A stretch of 64,000 nt of DNA from Astrobacterium formosum (GCA_030848545.1 JAVDCA010000015.1:62001-126000), one strand, 5' to 3'; counted from the stretch's first letter, positions 42,642 to 56,582 are shown. Program-made: numbers and translations. The notes: generated from the letters alone by a model not told the origin.

Positions 42642-43172
42642 ATGCAGAATCGGCGGTCGAGCTTTGAATATGAGGAACTGCTCGCATGCGGGCGAGGCGA
42701 ACTGTTCCGGGAAGGTCCGCAATTGCCGCTGCCCCCGATGCTGATGTTCGATCGCATTTCCGAGCTATCGGAGGAGGGCGGCGAGCACGGCAAGGGGCTG
42801 GCGCGGGCCGAGTTCCAGGTGCGTCCCGATCTGTGGTTCTTTCCTTGCCATTTCAAAGGCGACCCGGTGATGCCGGGCTGCCTCGGACTTGACGCTCTGT
42901 GGCAGCTGCTGGGCTTCTTCCTCGGCTGGCTGGGAGCGGAAGGCAGCGGCCGGGCATTGGGCATGGGCGAGGTCAAGTTCTCCGGCCAGGTTCAGCCGAC
43001 CGTCAAGAAAATCGTCTATGGGATCGACATCAAGCGCGTGATGCGCTCCAAGCTGGTGCTCGGCATTGCCGACGGTTGGCTGTCCGCCGACGGTTCGGTG
43101 ATCTATCGCGCCCTTGATCTCAAGGTCGGACTGTTCCGGCGGGAAACCGCGGCGCCGGCGAGTGGGGCGTGA
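42642..43172 (+). CDS. fabA: 3-hydroxydecanoyl-ACP dehydratase/isomerase FabA
   Basis: Hot-dog-fold enzyme that makes cis-3-decenoyl-ACP, the branch point of unsaturated fatty acid synthesis. The 176-residue product has the catalytic histidine in [20 protein letters not shown] and the catalytic aspartate in [36 protein letters not shown] is the usual following segment. It opens the fabA-fabB-fabI run; fabB follows after 49 bases. The start is the ATG at 42642, after a GGGACGGG stretch. Confidence 0.96.
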   Translation: MQNRRSSFEYEELLACGRGELFREGPQLPLPPMLMFDRISELSEEGGEHGKGLARAEFQVRPDLWFFPCHFKGDPVMPGCLGLDALWQLLGFFLGWLGAEGSGRALGMGEVKFSGQVQPTVKKIVYGIDIKRVMRSKLVLGIADGWLSADGSVIYRALDLKVGLFRRETAAPASGA

Positions 43173-43221
43173 CCGGCGGGCAAAAGTCCCAGCGCGGCGC
43201 ATTTTTTGGAAAGAGGCAGCC

Positions 43222-44439
43222 ATGAGGCGGGTCGTGGTCACCGGGATGGGGATCGTCTCATCCATCGGCAACAACACCCAGGAAGTACTGGCGAGTCTGC
43301 GTGAAGCCAAATCCGGCATCACGCGGGCCGACAAGCAGGCGGAACTGGGCTTTCGCAGTCAAGTGCAAGGGGCACCGACGTTGGATGTGGTCGAGGCGGT
43401 CGATCGCCGCGCCATGCGCTTCCTCGGCGGCGGTGCTGCCTGGAACCACGTCGCCATGGAACAGGCGATCCGCGACGCCGGCCTGGAAACCGGGAATGTT
43501 TCCAACGAACGCACCGGCATCATCATGGGATCGGGTGGTCCGTCGACCAAGACCGTGGTCGAGGCGGCCGACATCACCCGTTCGAAGGGGCCGAGACGCG
43601 TCGGTCCGTTCGCAGTCCCCAAGGCCATGTCCTCGACGGCTTCGGCGACGCTCGCCACCTGGTTCAAGATCAAGGGCGTGAACTATTCGATCGCGTCCGC
43701 CTGCGCGACCTCCAACCACTGCATCGGCAACGCCTCCGAGATCATCCAGCTCGGCAAGCAGGACATCATCTTCGCCGGCGGCTGCGAGGAACTCGACTGG
43801 ACCCTGTCGGTCCTGTTCGACGCCATGGGGGCGATGTCGTCCAAGTACAACGACACCCCGGCGACCGCTTCGCGCGCCTACGACCGCGACCGCGACGGCT
43901 TCGTCATCGCGGGCGGCGCCGGCGTCCTCGTGCTCGAGGAACTCGAGCACGCCAAGGCGCGCGGCGCCAGGATCTACGCCGAGGTCGCCGGCTACGGCGC
44001 CACGTCCGACGGCGAGGATATGGTGGCGCCCTCCGGCGAAGGCGCGATGCGCTGCATGAAGATGGCGCTGTCGACGGTGAAGGCGCCGGTCGACTACATC
44101 AACCCGCACGCCACCTCGACGGTGATCGGCGACCTCAAGGAGATCGAGGCGATCCGCGAGGTGTTCGGCAAGAACGTGCCGGCGATCTCGGCGACCAAGT
44201 CGCTCACCGGCCATTCGCTCGGTGCCGCCGGCGTCCAGGAGGCGATCTATTCTCTCCTGATGATGAACAACGGCTTCATCTGCGAAAGCGCCCACATCGA
44301 GAATCTCGATCCCGAATTCGCCGACATGCCGATCGTGCGCGAACGGCGCGACAATGTCGCGCTCGGCTGCGTCTTGTCCAATTCGTTCGGGTTCGGCGGC
44401 ACCAATGCGTCGATCGTGTTCAAGCGGTTGGACGCGTGA
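43222..44439 (+). CDS. fabB: 3-oxoacyl-ACP synthase I FabB
   Basis: Condensing enzyme that elongates the unsaturated product of FabA. The 405-residue product carries the catalytic cysteine in [16 protein letters not shown], the first catalytic histidine in [11 protein letters not shown], and the second in [12 protein letters not shown], with GFGGTNAS near the C-terminus. It sits between fabA and fabI. The start at 43222 has AAAGAGG before it. FabF-type enzymes are similar, but the fabA neighbour and the motifs favour FabB. Confidence 0.96.
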   Translation: MRRVVVTGMGIVSSIGNNTQEVLASLREAKSGITRADKQAELGFRSQVQGAPTLDVVEAVDRRAMRFLGGGAAWNHVAMEQAIRDAGLETGNVSNERTGIIMGSGGPSTKTVVEAADITRSKGPRRVGPFAVPKAMSSTASATLATWFKIKGVNYSIASACATSNHCIGNASEIIQLGKQDIIFAGGCEELDWTLSVLFDAMGAMSSKYNDTPATASRAYDRDRDGFVIAGGAGVLVLEELEHAKARGARIYAEVAGYGATSDGEDMVAPSGEGAMRCMKMALSTVKAPVDYINPHATSTVIGDLKEIEAIREVFGKNVPAISATKSLTGHSLGAAGVQEAIYSLLMMNNGFICESAHIENLDPEFADMPIVRERRDNVALGCVLSNSFGFGGTNASIVFKRLDA

Positions 44440-44721
44440 CGGCGAGCGTTCGAAAGAGGTGCGCCATGGTGGCTGACGCTCCTTCGTGGGCGGCGGGCTC
44501 GCTCCCGCCCGCTTGTCCGTCGGCTTTCGCCTTGTCGCCCCAGTTTCACATTGGCTCCGTAAAAACCAAATCCGTCTGCGCTCGCGCCAATCGAGCGCCG
44601 TGTGGCCCGCGGTTCCGGCCGCGGCCGTGCCCCCCCGTGCGTGGAAGACGGAGCCCCCATGAATCTGATCGATCCCCGGCTCGTTCGCAGCCTGTCCGGC
44701 ATCACTGCGCGCGAGGCTACC

Positions 44722-45594
44722 ATGACCGATGAACGGACCCGTCCCGAAGGCGGCCTGATGGCCGGCAAGCGCGGCCTCGTCATGGGGGTCGCCAACGATC
44801 ATTCCATCGCCTGGGGCATCGCCAGGATGCTCGCCGGCCACGGCGCCGCGCTGGCCTTCACCTATCAGGGCGAGGCGCTGGGCAAGCGTGTCAAGCCGCT
44901 CGCCGAGTCGGTGGGCTCGTCGCTGGTCGTGCCCTGCGACGTGGAGAATCTCGCCTCGGTCGACGCGGTGTTCTCGACGCTGGCGAGCGAATGGGGCTCG
45001 CTCGATTTCGTGGTTCACGCCATTGCGTTCTCGGACAAGAACGAGCTCAAGGGGCGTTATGCCGACACCTCGCGGGAGAACTTCTCCCGCACCATGATGA
45101 TCTCGTGCTTCTCCTTCACGGAGATCGCCAAGCGCGCGGCGGCGCTGATGCCGCAAGGCGGCTCTCTGGTGACGCTGACCTATGGCGGCTCGACGCGGGT
45201 GATGCCCAACTACAACGTCATGGGGGTCGCCAAGGCGGCGCTGGAGGCCTCTGTGCGCTACCTCGCCAACGATTTCGGCGCCCAGGGCATCCGTGTCAAC
45301 GCCATCTCGGCGGGACCGGTGCGCACGCTTGCCGGCGCCGGCATCGCCGATGCCCGGCTGATGTTCAATTTCCAGCAGCGCCACGCGCCGCTGCGCCGCA
45401 CGGTGTCGATAGAAGAGGTCGGCGGCGCCGCCCTCTATCTCCTCTCCGACCTGTCGACCGGCGTCACCGGCGACATCCATTTCGTGGATTCTGGCTACAA
45501 CATCGTCTCCATGCCCGATCCCAAGGCGCTCAGGACGGTCGATGACGCCGAAGCCCAGGCCGAGGCCCGCGCCGCCGAGGACGCGGCCCAGTAG
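44722..45594 (+). CDS. fabI: Enoyl-ACP reductase FabI
   Basis: NADH-dependent reductase that finishes each fatty acid elongation cycle. The 290-residue product has the FabI-type nucleotide segment GLVMGVANDHSIAWGIARML, the active-site Tyr and Lys in YNVMGVAKAALEASVRYLA and the substrate loop ISAGPVRTLAGAGI. A C-terminal Ala/Glu-rich tail (AQAEARAAEDAAQ) is extra. The start is uncertain: an ATG at 44659 (MNLIDPRL) with GGAG upstream gives 311 residues, and the ATG at 44722 (MTDERTRPEGG) fits family length better. Enzymes of this family are the target of triclosan. Confidence 0.94.
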   Translation: MTDERTRPEGGLMAGKRGLVMGVANDHSIAWGIARMLAGHGAALAFTYQGEALGKRVKPLAESVGSSLVVPCDVENLASVDAVFSTLASEWGSLDFVVHAIAFSDKNELKGRYADTSRENFSRTMMISCFSFTEIAKRAAALMPQGGSLVTLTYGGSTRVMPNYNVMGVAKAALEASVRYLANDFGAQGIRVNAISAGPVRTLAGAGIADARLMFNFQQRHAPLRRTVSIEEVGGAALYLLSDLSTGVTGDIHFVDSGYNIVSMPDPKALRTVDDAEAQAEARAAEDAAQ

Positions 45595-45671
45595 GCGAAC
45601 GTCGCCCGCAAGCCGGACGAAATCCGGGTAGCGCCCTCCGAAGGATGGACGAAGGGCTCACCCGGCCGTCT

Positions 45672-46211
45672 TCAGTGACGGCTGTGGCCACTCCCGCCCC
45701 CTATGGGACCGACGGTGTACTCGATCGCCACCGTCCCGGCTTTTTCGAACACCAGCGTGCCCTTGATGGTCTGTCCCTGGGTGTAGCCACTCGCCAGGTC
45801 CAATCCCATGATGTGGTAGCCGCCGGGCGCGAGTTTCACCGTCGCGCCGGGCTTGATTTCGAGACCTTGCGCCAGCGGCCGCATGCGCATGACGTTGTCG
45901 ACCATGGTCATCTCATGGAGCTCGAAGCGGCCGGCCTGCGCCAGCGTGCCGCCGGTGAGGCGGTCGGCCACGCCGCCGTTGTTGGTGATGGTCATGTAGC
46001 CGCCGGCCACGCGGGCGCCGCGCGGCGTCGCGCGCAGCCACGGAGCCGCGACGACGATGTCGCCGGCCTTGTAGGTCTTCTCGGGGCGGGCCTCGTCGGC
46101 GGCGAGGCGCAGCACGGGTGCGGGCGCCTTGAGGGCGTGCGGGTTCTGGCCGGCGGCGGGGGTGGCGGCGGCGCAGGCGACGGCGAGCAGGGGCGCGAGA
46201 AGGCGCGACAT
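45672..46211 (-). CDS. Periplasmic copper chaperone PCuAC family
   Basis: A 179-residue exported protein that, in the family, binds Cu(I) and delivers it to cytochrome oxidase. The signal peptide reads MSRLLAPLLAVACAAATPA. The PCuAC domain shows IVVAAPWLRATPRGARVAGG, the metal-binding HEMTMVDNVMRMRP with His and Met ligands, and LAPGGYHIMGLDL. The C-terminus has a His-containing tail. AGGAGAG lies upstream of the chosen ATG at 46209-46211. A small DUF2946 protein is encoded 344 bases upstream on the same strand, a pairing seen in other Hyphomicrobiales. Confidence 0.9.
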   Translation of the reverse strand: MSRLLAPLLAVACAAATPAAGQNPHALKAPAPVLRLAADEARPEKTYKAGDIVVAAPWLRATPRGARVAGGYMTITNNGGVADRLTGGTLAQAGRFELHEMTMVDNVMRMRPLAQGLEIKPGATVKLAPGGYHIMGLDLASGYTQGQTIKGTLVFEKAGTVAIEYTVGPIGGGSGHSRH

Positions 46212-46555
46212 CGGTCTCTCCTTGGTGCGGGGCATGTTCATGGTGAATGGCGTGGGCACGGTCGTTACATCCGCAATCTGAACCCGCCACAAATGGCGTG
46301 GCCGCTGCCCGGTTCGAACAGGGCCGACGCCGCATTGGCGGTTTCGGTGATGCTCGCGCTGGCGATGTGGCGGGTGTCGGCGAGGTTTGCGGCCCTGAAC
46401 CGATAAGACGGGCGGCACATCGACGGATTGGGCCTGGGTGAGTTCGATGAGTGGGCAGATGGCGGTGACGAGCGCGACGCCACACAGGTGGCGCGGATCG
46501 AGCGGGACATGGGGGTGCTCCACGGATACGGACAGCCGGACGTGCGACGGCACGG
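46212..46555. other. 344-base gap between the PCuAC and DUF2946 genes
   Basis: A minus-strand frame of 81 codons at 46265-46510 is open but has no recognisable domain, so I leave it uncalled. The region probably carries the PCuAC promoter. Confidence 0.35.
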
Positions 46556-46936
46556 TCAGGCGATCCGTGGCGGCCCTCGCGACGAGCGCGGCTCGTGGCG
46601 CTGGGTATCCCGGCCGTAATCCGGCGGGATGAATTCAAAGAAGACTTCCGGTGCGATGCCGAGGACGATCGCCGCGGCCTCCGGCACGGGCGGCGCGAAC
46701 GATGCGAACGCGCACACCATGCAGGTCGCATGGGTGGGGCGGCCGGCGGGATCTCCGGTCGGTGCATCGACATCGTGGGATTCGCCGACGCAGAGGGCGA
46801 AAGCGCTGGCCGGGCTTGAAGCCGCCATTTGGGTGGCGACGATGCTGCCGAGCAGGACCTGCAGGACGAACGCATAGGCCGCGATGGCGCTCAGCGCCAT
46901 CCGCACAGGCGTCCTGCGTTGCCCAGGCCTCGACAA
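46556..46936 (-). CDS. DUF2946 family small protein
   Basis: A 126-residue protein with an N-terminal hydrophobic segment (MALSAIAAYAFVLQVLLGSI) and a Cys/His cluster HATCMVCAFASFAPP in the middle, which fits DUF2946. Members often lie near copper uptake genes such as PCuAC; the Cys/His cluster suggests metal binding, but that is inference. The C-terminal 20 residues are charged. Confidence 0.72.
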   Translation of the reverse strand: MSRPGQRRTPVRMALSAIAAYAFVLQVLLGSIVATQMAASSPASAFALCVGESHDVDAPTGDPAGRPTHATCMVCAFASFAPPVPEAAAIVLGIAPEVFFEFIPPDYGRDTQRHEPRSSRGPPRIA

Positions 46937-47078
46937 GCCGCTCCTCCCATGACTTGCCGAACACTAGCAAATGCCGGGAGGTATTGGAAAGGGCCGAGTC
47001 CGTCGCCGGTCAGGTTCGTCGCACGCCGACGATCACGACCTGGCGCAGGCCGTTTGGCATTCATCGCGACGTGAAGAA

Positions 47079-47101
47079 ATGCCCGGCGCGAGGCCGGGCA
47101 T
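47079..47101 (-). terminator. Hairpin downstream of the amidase gene (half palindromic element)
   Basis: ATGCCCGGC and GCCGGGCAT pair around a short loop, 28 bases past the amidase stop. The sequence matches part of the palindromic element at 349-440, so it is likely a remnant of that repeat acting as a terminator. Confidence 0.5.
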
Positions 47102-47128
47102 GACTTTCAGGGACGCCGACTCCGGCTC

Positions 47129-48565
47129 TCACGCCGGTGCGATCGCCGGCGGCAGGAGCGTGTGCCAGTCGGTCGCCTTCTGGTAGGCGTGGCCGATGCG
47201 CAATGCCATCGCTTCGTCGTAGCTGCGGCAGACGATCTGCAGCGACGTCGGCAGGCCGCGGCAGACGCCGTTGGGGACAGCGACGGCGCACATCTCTAGG
47301 TAGTTGACGAAGCGCGTCAGGCGCGACGGCAGCATCGCCTGGTCGACCTCGGCGAGCGGCACCGCCACCATCGGCGTGGTCGGGGTGAGCAGGGCGTCGA
47401 CGTCGGCGAGAGCCGCGTCCATGGCGCGCATCAGCTCCTGGCGCCGCTGCGCCTGGGCGAGATAGTCGCGCGCCGACACTTTTGCTCCGGCGAGGATGCG
47501 CTTGCGCACGTCCTCGTCCATGGGCTCGGTGGCGTCCTCGGCGATGTCGCCGGCGACGAAGTAGGCTTCCGCCTCCATGATCGTCGACATGTTGACGTAG
47601 TCGCCGAGTGGCATCGGTAGGACGACGTCGACGATTTCGGCGCCGAGACCGGCGAGGACCTTGAGCGCGTGGTCGTAGGCGTCGAGCACGCCGTCTTCGA
47701 CGATGCTGCGCTCGCCGGCCGGCAGGCGGGCGAGCCTGAGGCCGCGCACACCGCGTTCAAGCGTCGCCATCACCGGCGTCGGCCGGCCGCGCCGGGTCGC
47801 CGGGTCGAGCGGATCGAAGCCCTGCAGGACCTCGAACAGAAGCGCGGCGTCGACGACCTCGCGGGTCATCGGCCCGGGCGTGTCGAGGGTCGTGCTCAGA
47901 GGCAGGATGCCGGCGGCACTGATCTGGCCGATGGTCGCTTTCAGCCCGGTGATGCCGCACCACGACGCCGGCATGCGCACCGAGCCGCCGGTGTCTGTGC
48001 CGATGGCGCACGGCACCATGCGGGCTCCGACCGCGACCCCGGAGCCACTGCTCGATCCGCCGGGCGTGCGCGGTACGTCCGCATCCCACGGGTTCCACGG
48101 CGTGCCGAGGCGCTGGTTGGTGCCCCAGCCGCCGAACGCGAACTCGACCGTGTGGGTCTTGCCGAGGACGATCATGCCCGCCGCCATGAGCTTCTTCACG
48201 ATGGTGGCGGTCGCCTCGGCGCGGCGCGCGCGCCGGGTCTTGGAGCCGCCGGTGGTGACGCGGCCGGCGATGTCGACCAGATCCTTGACGGCGATCGGGA
48301 TGCCGTGCAGCGGACCGAGCGACCGGCCGCGCCGGATCGCCCGCTCGGCGGCTTCGGCGTCGGCGCGGGCCTCGGTGGCGTAGACCTCGACGAAGGCTTT
48401 GAGCTTGGGTTCGCTCGCGTCGACGCGGGCGAGGCACGCGTCGACGAGATCGACCGGCGACAGCCGTCCGGCCGCGATCTCGCGCGACAGGGCGTGGACC
48501 GGCAGGAGGGTGACGTCGGCCGCCGCGTCTGCGGCGGCCGAGACGGTACGTGCCGCGATGGTCAT
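47129..48565 (-). CDS. Amidase (amidase signature family)
   Basis: Hydrolase of the amidase signature family, 478 residues. The catalytic Lys is in PIAVKDLVDIAG, and the Ser-cis-Ser-Lys triad region reads TPGGSSSGSGVAVGARMV with GTDTGGSVRMPASWCG after it, so all catalytic parts are present. The substrate cannot be told; GatA is unlikely because GatB and GatC are absent and the loop sequences differ. Its start overlaps the stop of an ABC-type binding protein gene by 4 bases (ATGA), which suggests that the amide substrate or its product is what the binding protein captures. Confidence 0.92.
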   Translation of the reverse strand: MTIAARTVSAAADAAADVTLLPVHALSREIAAGRLSPVDLVDACLARVDASEPKLKAFVEVYATEARADAEAAERAIRRGRSLGPLHGIPIAVKDLVDIAGRVTTGGSKTRRARRAEATATIVKKLMAAGMIVLGKTHTVEFAFGGWGTNQRLGTPWNPWDADVPRTPGGSSSGSGVAVGARMVPCAIGTDTGGSVRMPASWCGITGLKATIGQISAAGILPLSTTLDTPGPMTREVVDAALLFEVLQGFDPLDPATRRGRPTPVMATLERGVRGLRLARLPAGERSIVEDGVLDAYDHALKVLAGLGAEIVDVVLPMPLGDYVNMSTIMEAEAYFVAGDIAEDATEPMDEDVRKRILAGAKVSARDYLAQAQRRQELMRAMDAALADVDALLTPTTPMVAVPLAEVDQAMLPSRLTRFVNYLEMCAVAVPNGVCRGLPTSLQIVCRSYDEAMALRIGHAYQKATDWHTLLPPAIAPA

Positions 48566-50160
48566 TGCTTGGTCACCATGGTGAGGTCGGCGAACCAGGA
48601 CTGCGGCGACACGAAGCCCTTGACGTTCTTGGTCATGGCCCGCGGATTGAGGTCGTGGACAATGTACAGCCACGGCGGATTGTCGACCAGCCGCTCGTGC
48701 GCCTTGGCGAGTTCGTCGGCGATCACCTTGGGATCGCTCGATTCGGCGAGCGTCGCCAGCGCGGTGTCGAACGTGTCGTCCTTCCACTGCTCGAAATTGA
48801 AGCCGTTGGGGGAAAAATTCGCCGACGAGAAGTAGCGCGCCATGATGCCGACGTCCGAGGACGGCGACGAGATGTTGAGCGCCAGCGAGCCGTGCAGGGT
48901 CGGGCTGTCGGGTGTCTGCCGCGCCGAGTTGAGGAGTACGCCCCATTCCACCACGTCGAACTCGACCTCGACGCCGCAGGCCTCCTTGAGGTTCTGCTGC
49001 ATCAGTTCGTTCATCGGCATCGGCAGCATCTGGCCGGAGCCTGAGGTGGAGATCATCACCTTGAACGACAGCGGCTTCTGCGCCGTGAAGCCGGCTTCGG
49101 CGAGCAGCGCCTTGCCCTTGGCGGGATCGAACTTGTAGCGGTTGACCGGTTTGCCGAAGGCCGGATCGTTGGTCTTGAGCCAGCCATAGGCGGGTTCGGC
49201 CGTGCCGTTGAGGAACGCCACCATGGAGTCGCGGTCGACGCAGTAGTTGAGGCCTTGGCGCACGCGCACGTCCTTAAACGGGCTGTTGGTGGCGCCGATG
49301 TTGTAGAACCACGGCCACACGTGCGGGTAGGAGCCGGTGACGATCTCGAAACCGGCCGCCTTCAGGGCCGGAATGCCTTCGGGCGGCGGCACCTCGATCC
49401 AGTCGACCTGGCCGGAGCGCAGCGCCGCGAGGCGCGAATTGGCTTCCGGAATCGGCAGGAGCTCGATGCTGTCCAGCTTCGGCTTGCGGGCCGGATCCCA
49501 GTAGCCGTCGTTGCGCGAGATTTCGACCATCTGGCGCGGCACCACCTTGGTGATGCGGAACGGACCGGTGCCGGCGGCGCCGATCGAGGCGAGCTTGGTC
49601 CAGTCGCCCGCCTTCTGGAACGAGGTCGGCGAGGTGAACAGGATGTAGACGGCCATGTACGGGAAGTACGACCCCGCCTCCTTGGTGGTGATCGCCACCG
49701 TCGCGTCGTCGATCTTCCTGTAGCTCGCCAACAGCGGCACGCGCGCGCGCGTCATGCCGGCGGCCGGCGCCTCGAACTGCGGGCTGTCGTTCTTGAAATA
49801 GCGGTCGAGATTCCAGATCACCGCGTCGGCGTTAAAATCGGTGCCGTCGTGGAATTTGACGCCGCGGCGGAGATGGAAGATCCACGTCTTCTTGTCGTCC
49901 GGCGCCTGCTCGTAACGTTCGGCGAGACCGGGCTTCAGGTCGGCGAGCTTGTCGTTGGTGGTCAGATCCCACAGCACGAGGCCCTCAAACACCGGATAGC
50001 CGAGGAAGCGCATGCCCTCGAAGCCGTTGTTGGGCATGCCAGTCGGGGTCGGAATGTCCGCCGCCGTCATGGCGATGCGGAGCGTCGCGGCCTGGCTCGC
50101 CGCTGGAAGCAGCAGTGCGGCGACGGTCACGAGAGCGCATAAGAAGCGACAGGGTTTCAT
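48562..50160 (-). CDS. ABC transporter substrate-binding protein, peptide/nickel type (SBP_bac_5)
   Basis: A 532-residue periplasmic binding protein. The signal peptide reads MKPCRFLCALVTVAALLLPA with an ASQA cleavage site. It then has the family pattern EGLVLWDLTTN, LKPGLAERYEQAPDDKKTWI, FHLRRGVKFHDGTDFNADAV and GTGPFRITKVVPRQMVEI. The start at 50158-50160 has GGAGACACC before it. No permease or ATPase gene is in this region, so this is an orphan subunit that may use a transporter encoded elsewhere. The amidase gene follows with a 4-base overlap. Confidence 0.92.
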   Translation of the reverse strand: MKPCRFLCALVTVAALLLPAASQAATLRIAMTAADIPTPTGMPNNGFEGMRFLGYPVFEGLVLWDLTTNDKLADLKPGLAERYEQAPDDKKTWIFHLRRGVKFHDGTDFNADAVIWNLDRYFKNDSPQFEAPAAGMTRARVPLLASYRKIDDATVAITTKEAGSYFPYMAVYILFTSPTSFQKAGDWTKLASIGAAGTGPFRITKVVPRQMVEISRNDGYWDPARKPKLDSIELLPIPEANSRLAALRSGQVDWIEVPPPEGIPALKAAGFEIVTGSYPHVWPWFYNIGATNSPFKDVRVRQGLNYCVDRDSMVAFLNGTAEPAYGWLKTNDPAFGKPVNRYKFDPAKGKALLAEAGFTAQKPLSFKVMISTSGSGQMLPMPMNELMQQNLKEACGVEVEFDVVEWGVLLNSARQTPDSPTLHGSLALNISSPSSDVGIMARYFSSANFSPNGFNFEQWKDDTFDTALATLAESSDPKVIADELAKAHERLVDNPPWLYIVHDLNPRAMTKNVKGFVSPQSWFADLTMVTKQ

Positions 50161-50360
50161 GGTGTCTCCATTACGCGTGCGGCGACCGGCGAACGAAATC
50201 CCCGACCAGTCGGGCCGCGACGCGGATTCGTCCGTCGGAATATGCCGCGAGGATGAAGGCGGAAGTGCTCCGCCGGCGGCCGACGCCGCACCTCTGGCAA
50301 GAAGCACGCCAGCCGCGCCGGCGCGCGCAGGCTGGCGCCGGTTCGCCGTCATGGCTTCGA

Positions 50361-50405
50361 TCGTCATCCTGAGGTGCGAGCGAAAGCGAGCTCCGAAGGA
50401 CGAAC
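50361..50405. repeat. TCATCCTGAGG-type intergenic repeat
   Basis: CGTCATCCTGAGGTGCGAGC and GAGCTCCGAAGGACGA form an imperfect palindrome. The pattern is common between genes in Hyphomicrobiales. Confidence 0.5.
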
Positions 50406-50670
50406 GGGCAAGGAACCGCCCACAGGCGGCGCCCGGGCCGTCGCCCTTCGATGCCCGCGCACGCAGCCAAGTGCATGCGGGCTGCGCCTGCTATGGCGCG
50501 GGTACCTCAGGGGGGCAGGGACAGTGACGAGTGACGATCCATGACGGCCGGTATGACGCGCGATTGAGCACGATGGCGCCAAGACGCGAGCATGCCGATC
50601 GGGGATTGCTGCGTCGGCCGCTCACGCCCCGGCCTTCGGCCACGCATGCGAGGACGGCAGCCGGACGCGA

Positions 50671-50698
50671 AACGGCCGGAGCTTTCGCTCCGGCCGTT
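50671..50698 (-). terminator. Likely katG terminator hairpin
   Basis: Perfect 12-bp inverted repeat AACGGCCGGAGC / GCTCCGGCCGTT with a TTTC loop, about 130 bases past the katG stop. The same hairpin core with TTTC loop occurs at 304-327. Confidence 0.6.
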
Positions 50699-50827
50699 GG
50701 ATGTTCGTCCCAGGGGACGCGGGGGATTTGATCTCGCGGGGGCTCGGGATCCGGGGGATTTGATTCGGCGCCCGCGCGCCTGGCGGCATTCTTGTTGCGG
50801 ACGATCGCAGCGAAATCGGGCCGAAAA

Positions 50828-53089
<2,262 letters not shown>

Positions 53090-53130
53090 CTAATCATATT
53101 GATTGCGCAGTACGATCAGTTATCCTGATC
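53090..53130. promoter_or_regulatory. Divergent katG-oxyR control region with inverted repeats
   Basis: AATCA-TAT-TGATT (53092-53104) has the T-N11-A-like form of a LysR-family site, and GATCAG-N5-CTGATC (53114-53130) lies just before the oxyR start. Both are in the 119-base divergent gap and are candidates for OxyR binding. Confidence 0.5.
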
Positions 53131-53133
53131 GCC

Positions 53134-54117
53134 ATGATCACCTTCAGGCAACTGAGATACTTCGTCGCCCTTTCCCGTCACCGGCATTTCGGCCGGGCCG
53201 CCGAGGCCTGCACGGTCACCCAGCCGGCTTTGTCCATGCAGATCCGCGAACTGGAGACGGAGCTCGGCCTCGACCTGGTCGAACGGCGGCCCGGCGAAGT
53301 CGTGCTCACCGAAACGGGTGCCGAGATCGCCAGCCGCGCCGAGGGCGTGCTGTCGGCGACCCGCGATCTGGTCGAATTCGCCCGCTCCCGCGGGCGCGTG
53401 TTGGGGGGCCGCCTGCATCTCGGCGTCATTCCCTCGCTCGCCCCTTACGTTTTGCCGAAGGTCTTGCCGGCGATCCAGCGCCGCTATCCGGATCTCGAGA
53501 TCGAGCTGCGCGAGACCCAGACCCGCCAGCTGGTGAGCGAATTGGCGCAGGGCTCACTCGATCTGGTCATGATGGCGCTGCCGGTCCACGGGGCCGATGT
53601 GGAGATCCACGACCTGTTCGACGATGCGTTCCTGCTCGCGGTGCCGGCCGGCGATCCGCGCCCGGCGCGGGCACGGGTGTCGGGCGCCGACATCGACCGC
53701 GAGCGGCTGATCCTGCTCGAAGAGGGGCATTGCCTGCGCGACCAGGCGCTCGCCTATTGCTCGGGCGTGGGCGGCTCCGGCCCCATGGGTCTCGGCGCCA
53801 CCAGCCTCGCCACGGTGATGCAGATGGTCGCCAACGGCTATGGGGTGACGCTGGTGCCGCAGGTGGCGGTCGAGGTCGAGGTGCGCGACCCGCGCATCAG
53901 GCTCCTGCGCTTCGCCGATCCGGAGCCGGGCCGGAAAATCGGCCTCGTCTGGCGGCGGACGTCGCCGCGCAAGCCGGACTTTCTCGCCCTCGGAGACGTC
54001 ATGGTCGAGGCTCTGGGGATTGCGGGCGGCCGTGCCGGGCGCGCGACGCCGCGGTCTTCGAAAGCGGTTCGCGGCGCGGCGTCGCGGTCAAGGGCAGGGC
54101 GGCTTTCCAACCGGTGA
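53134..54117 (+). CDS. oxyR: Hydrogen peroxide-sensing activator OxyR
   Basis: LysR-family regulator that senses peroxide through a disulfide. The 327-residue product has the DNA-binding N-terminus (MITFRQLRYFVALSRHRHFG, TQPALSMQIRELE) and the two redox cysteines in GHCLRDQALAYC, Cys200 and Cys209, at the spacing seen in E. coli OxyR. The C-terminal 30 residues after VEALGIAGG are Arg/Ala-rich and not part of the family domain. It is divergent from katG, its expected target. Confidence 0.95.
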   Translation: MITFRQLRYFVALSRHRHFGRAAEACTVTQPALSMQIRELETELGLDLVERRPGEVVLTETGAEIASRAEGVLSATRDLVEFARSRGRVLGGRLHLGVIPSLAPYVLPKVLPAIQRRYPDLEIELRETQTRQLVSELAQGSLDLVMMALPVHGADVEIHDLFDDAFLLAVPAGDPRPARARVSGADIDRERLILLEEGHCLRDQALAYCSGVGGSGPMGLGATSLATVMQMVANGYGVTLVPQVAVEVEVRDPRIRLLRFADPEPGRKIGLVWRRTSPRKPDFLALGDVMVEALGIAGGRAGRATPRSSKAVRGAASRSRAGRLSNR

Positions 54118-54183
54118 CGGCTGGCGAACCTGGGTGCGGGGCTCATTGCGCTCCGGAGCGCTGCCGATGGTCGATGATCCAAG

Positions 54184-54208
54184 AAAAAGGGCGGCCCTGA
54201 GGCCGCCC
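54184..54208 (-). terminator. Rho-independent terminator of the pnp operon
   Basis: GGGCGGCC / GGCCGCCC with a 4-base loop (54189-54208), followed on the minus strand by TTTTTCTT. It begins 27 bases past the pnp stop. Confidence 0.9.
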
Positions 54209-54234
54209 CTGGAACGTCATTATCGATCGAAGGC

Positions 54235-56397
<2,163 letters not shown>

Positions 56398-56582
56398 TAT
56401 GGCTTTCTCTCATGGTTCGGTTGAGCGTGCCGGGCCCCATGCCCGGAACGCACGAAAGTGCCCCAAAGCCATGAGCAAGACGGCGAGACGCTGCCGCCGG
56501 CGGGAGGTGTCCCGCATCGTGCGACAACGTCCGGCGATCCTGCCATGGCCTTCGGGCCTTCTGGTTGGCGGGCTTCTTATTG

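Larger units (their letters stand above)
50161..50827. other. 667-base intergenic region between katG and the binding-protein gene
   Basis: No gene recognised. It holds a repeat with TCGTCATCCTGAGGTGCGAG at 50361-50405, the katG terminator hairpin at 50671-50698, and a direct repeat GGGGGATTTGAT near 50721-50732 and 50753-50764. Confidence 0.6.

Noticed and set aside
46265-46510. 81-codon minus-strand frame in the PCuAC-DUF2946 gap
   Set aside because: No recognisable domain, Ser/Arg-rich start and no clear ribosome site; kept only as a note.
47129-48565. Calling the amidase GatA (Glu-tRNA amidotransferase subunit)
   Set aside because: gatB and gatC are absent from the neighbourhood and the gene is coupled to a transporter binding protein.
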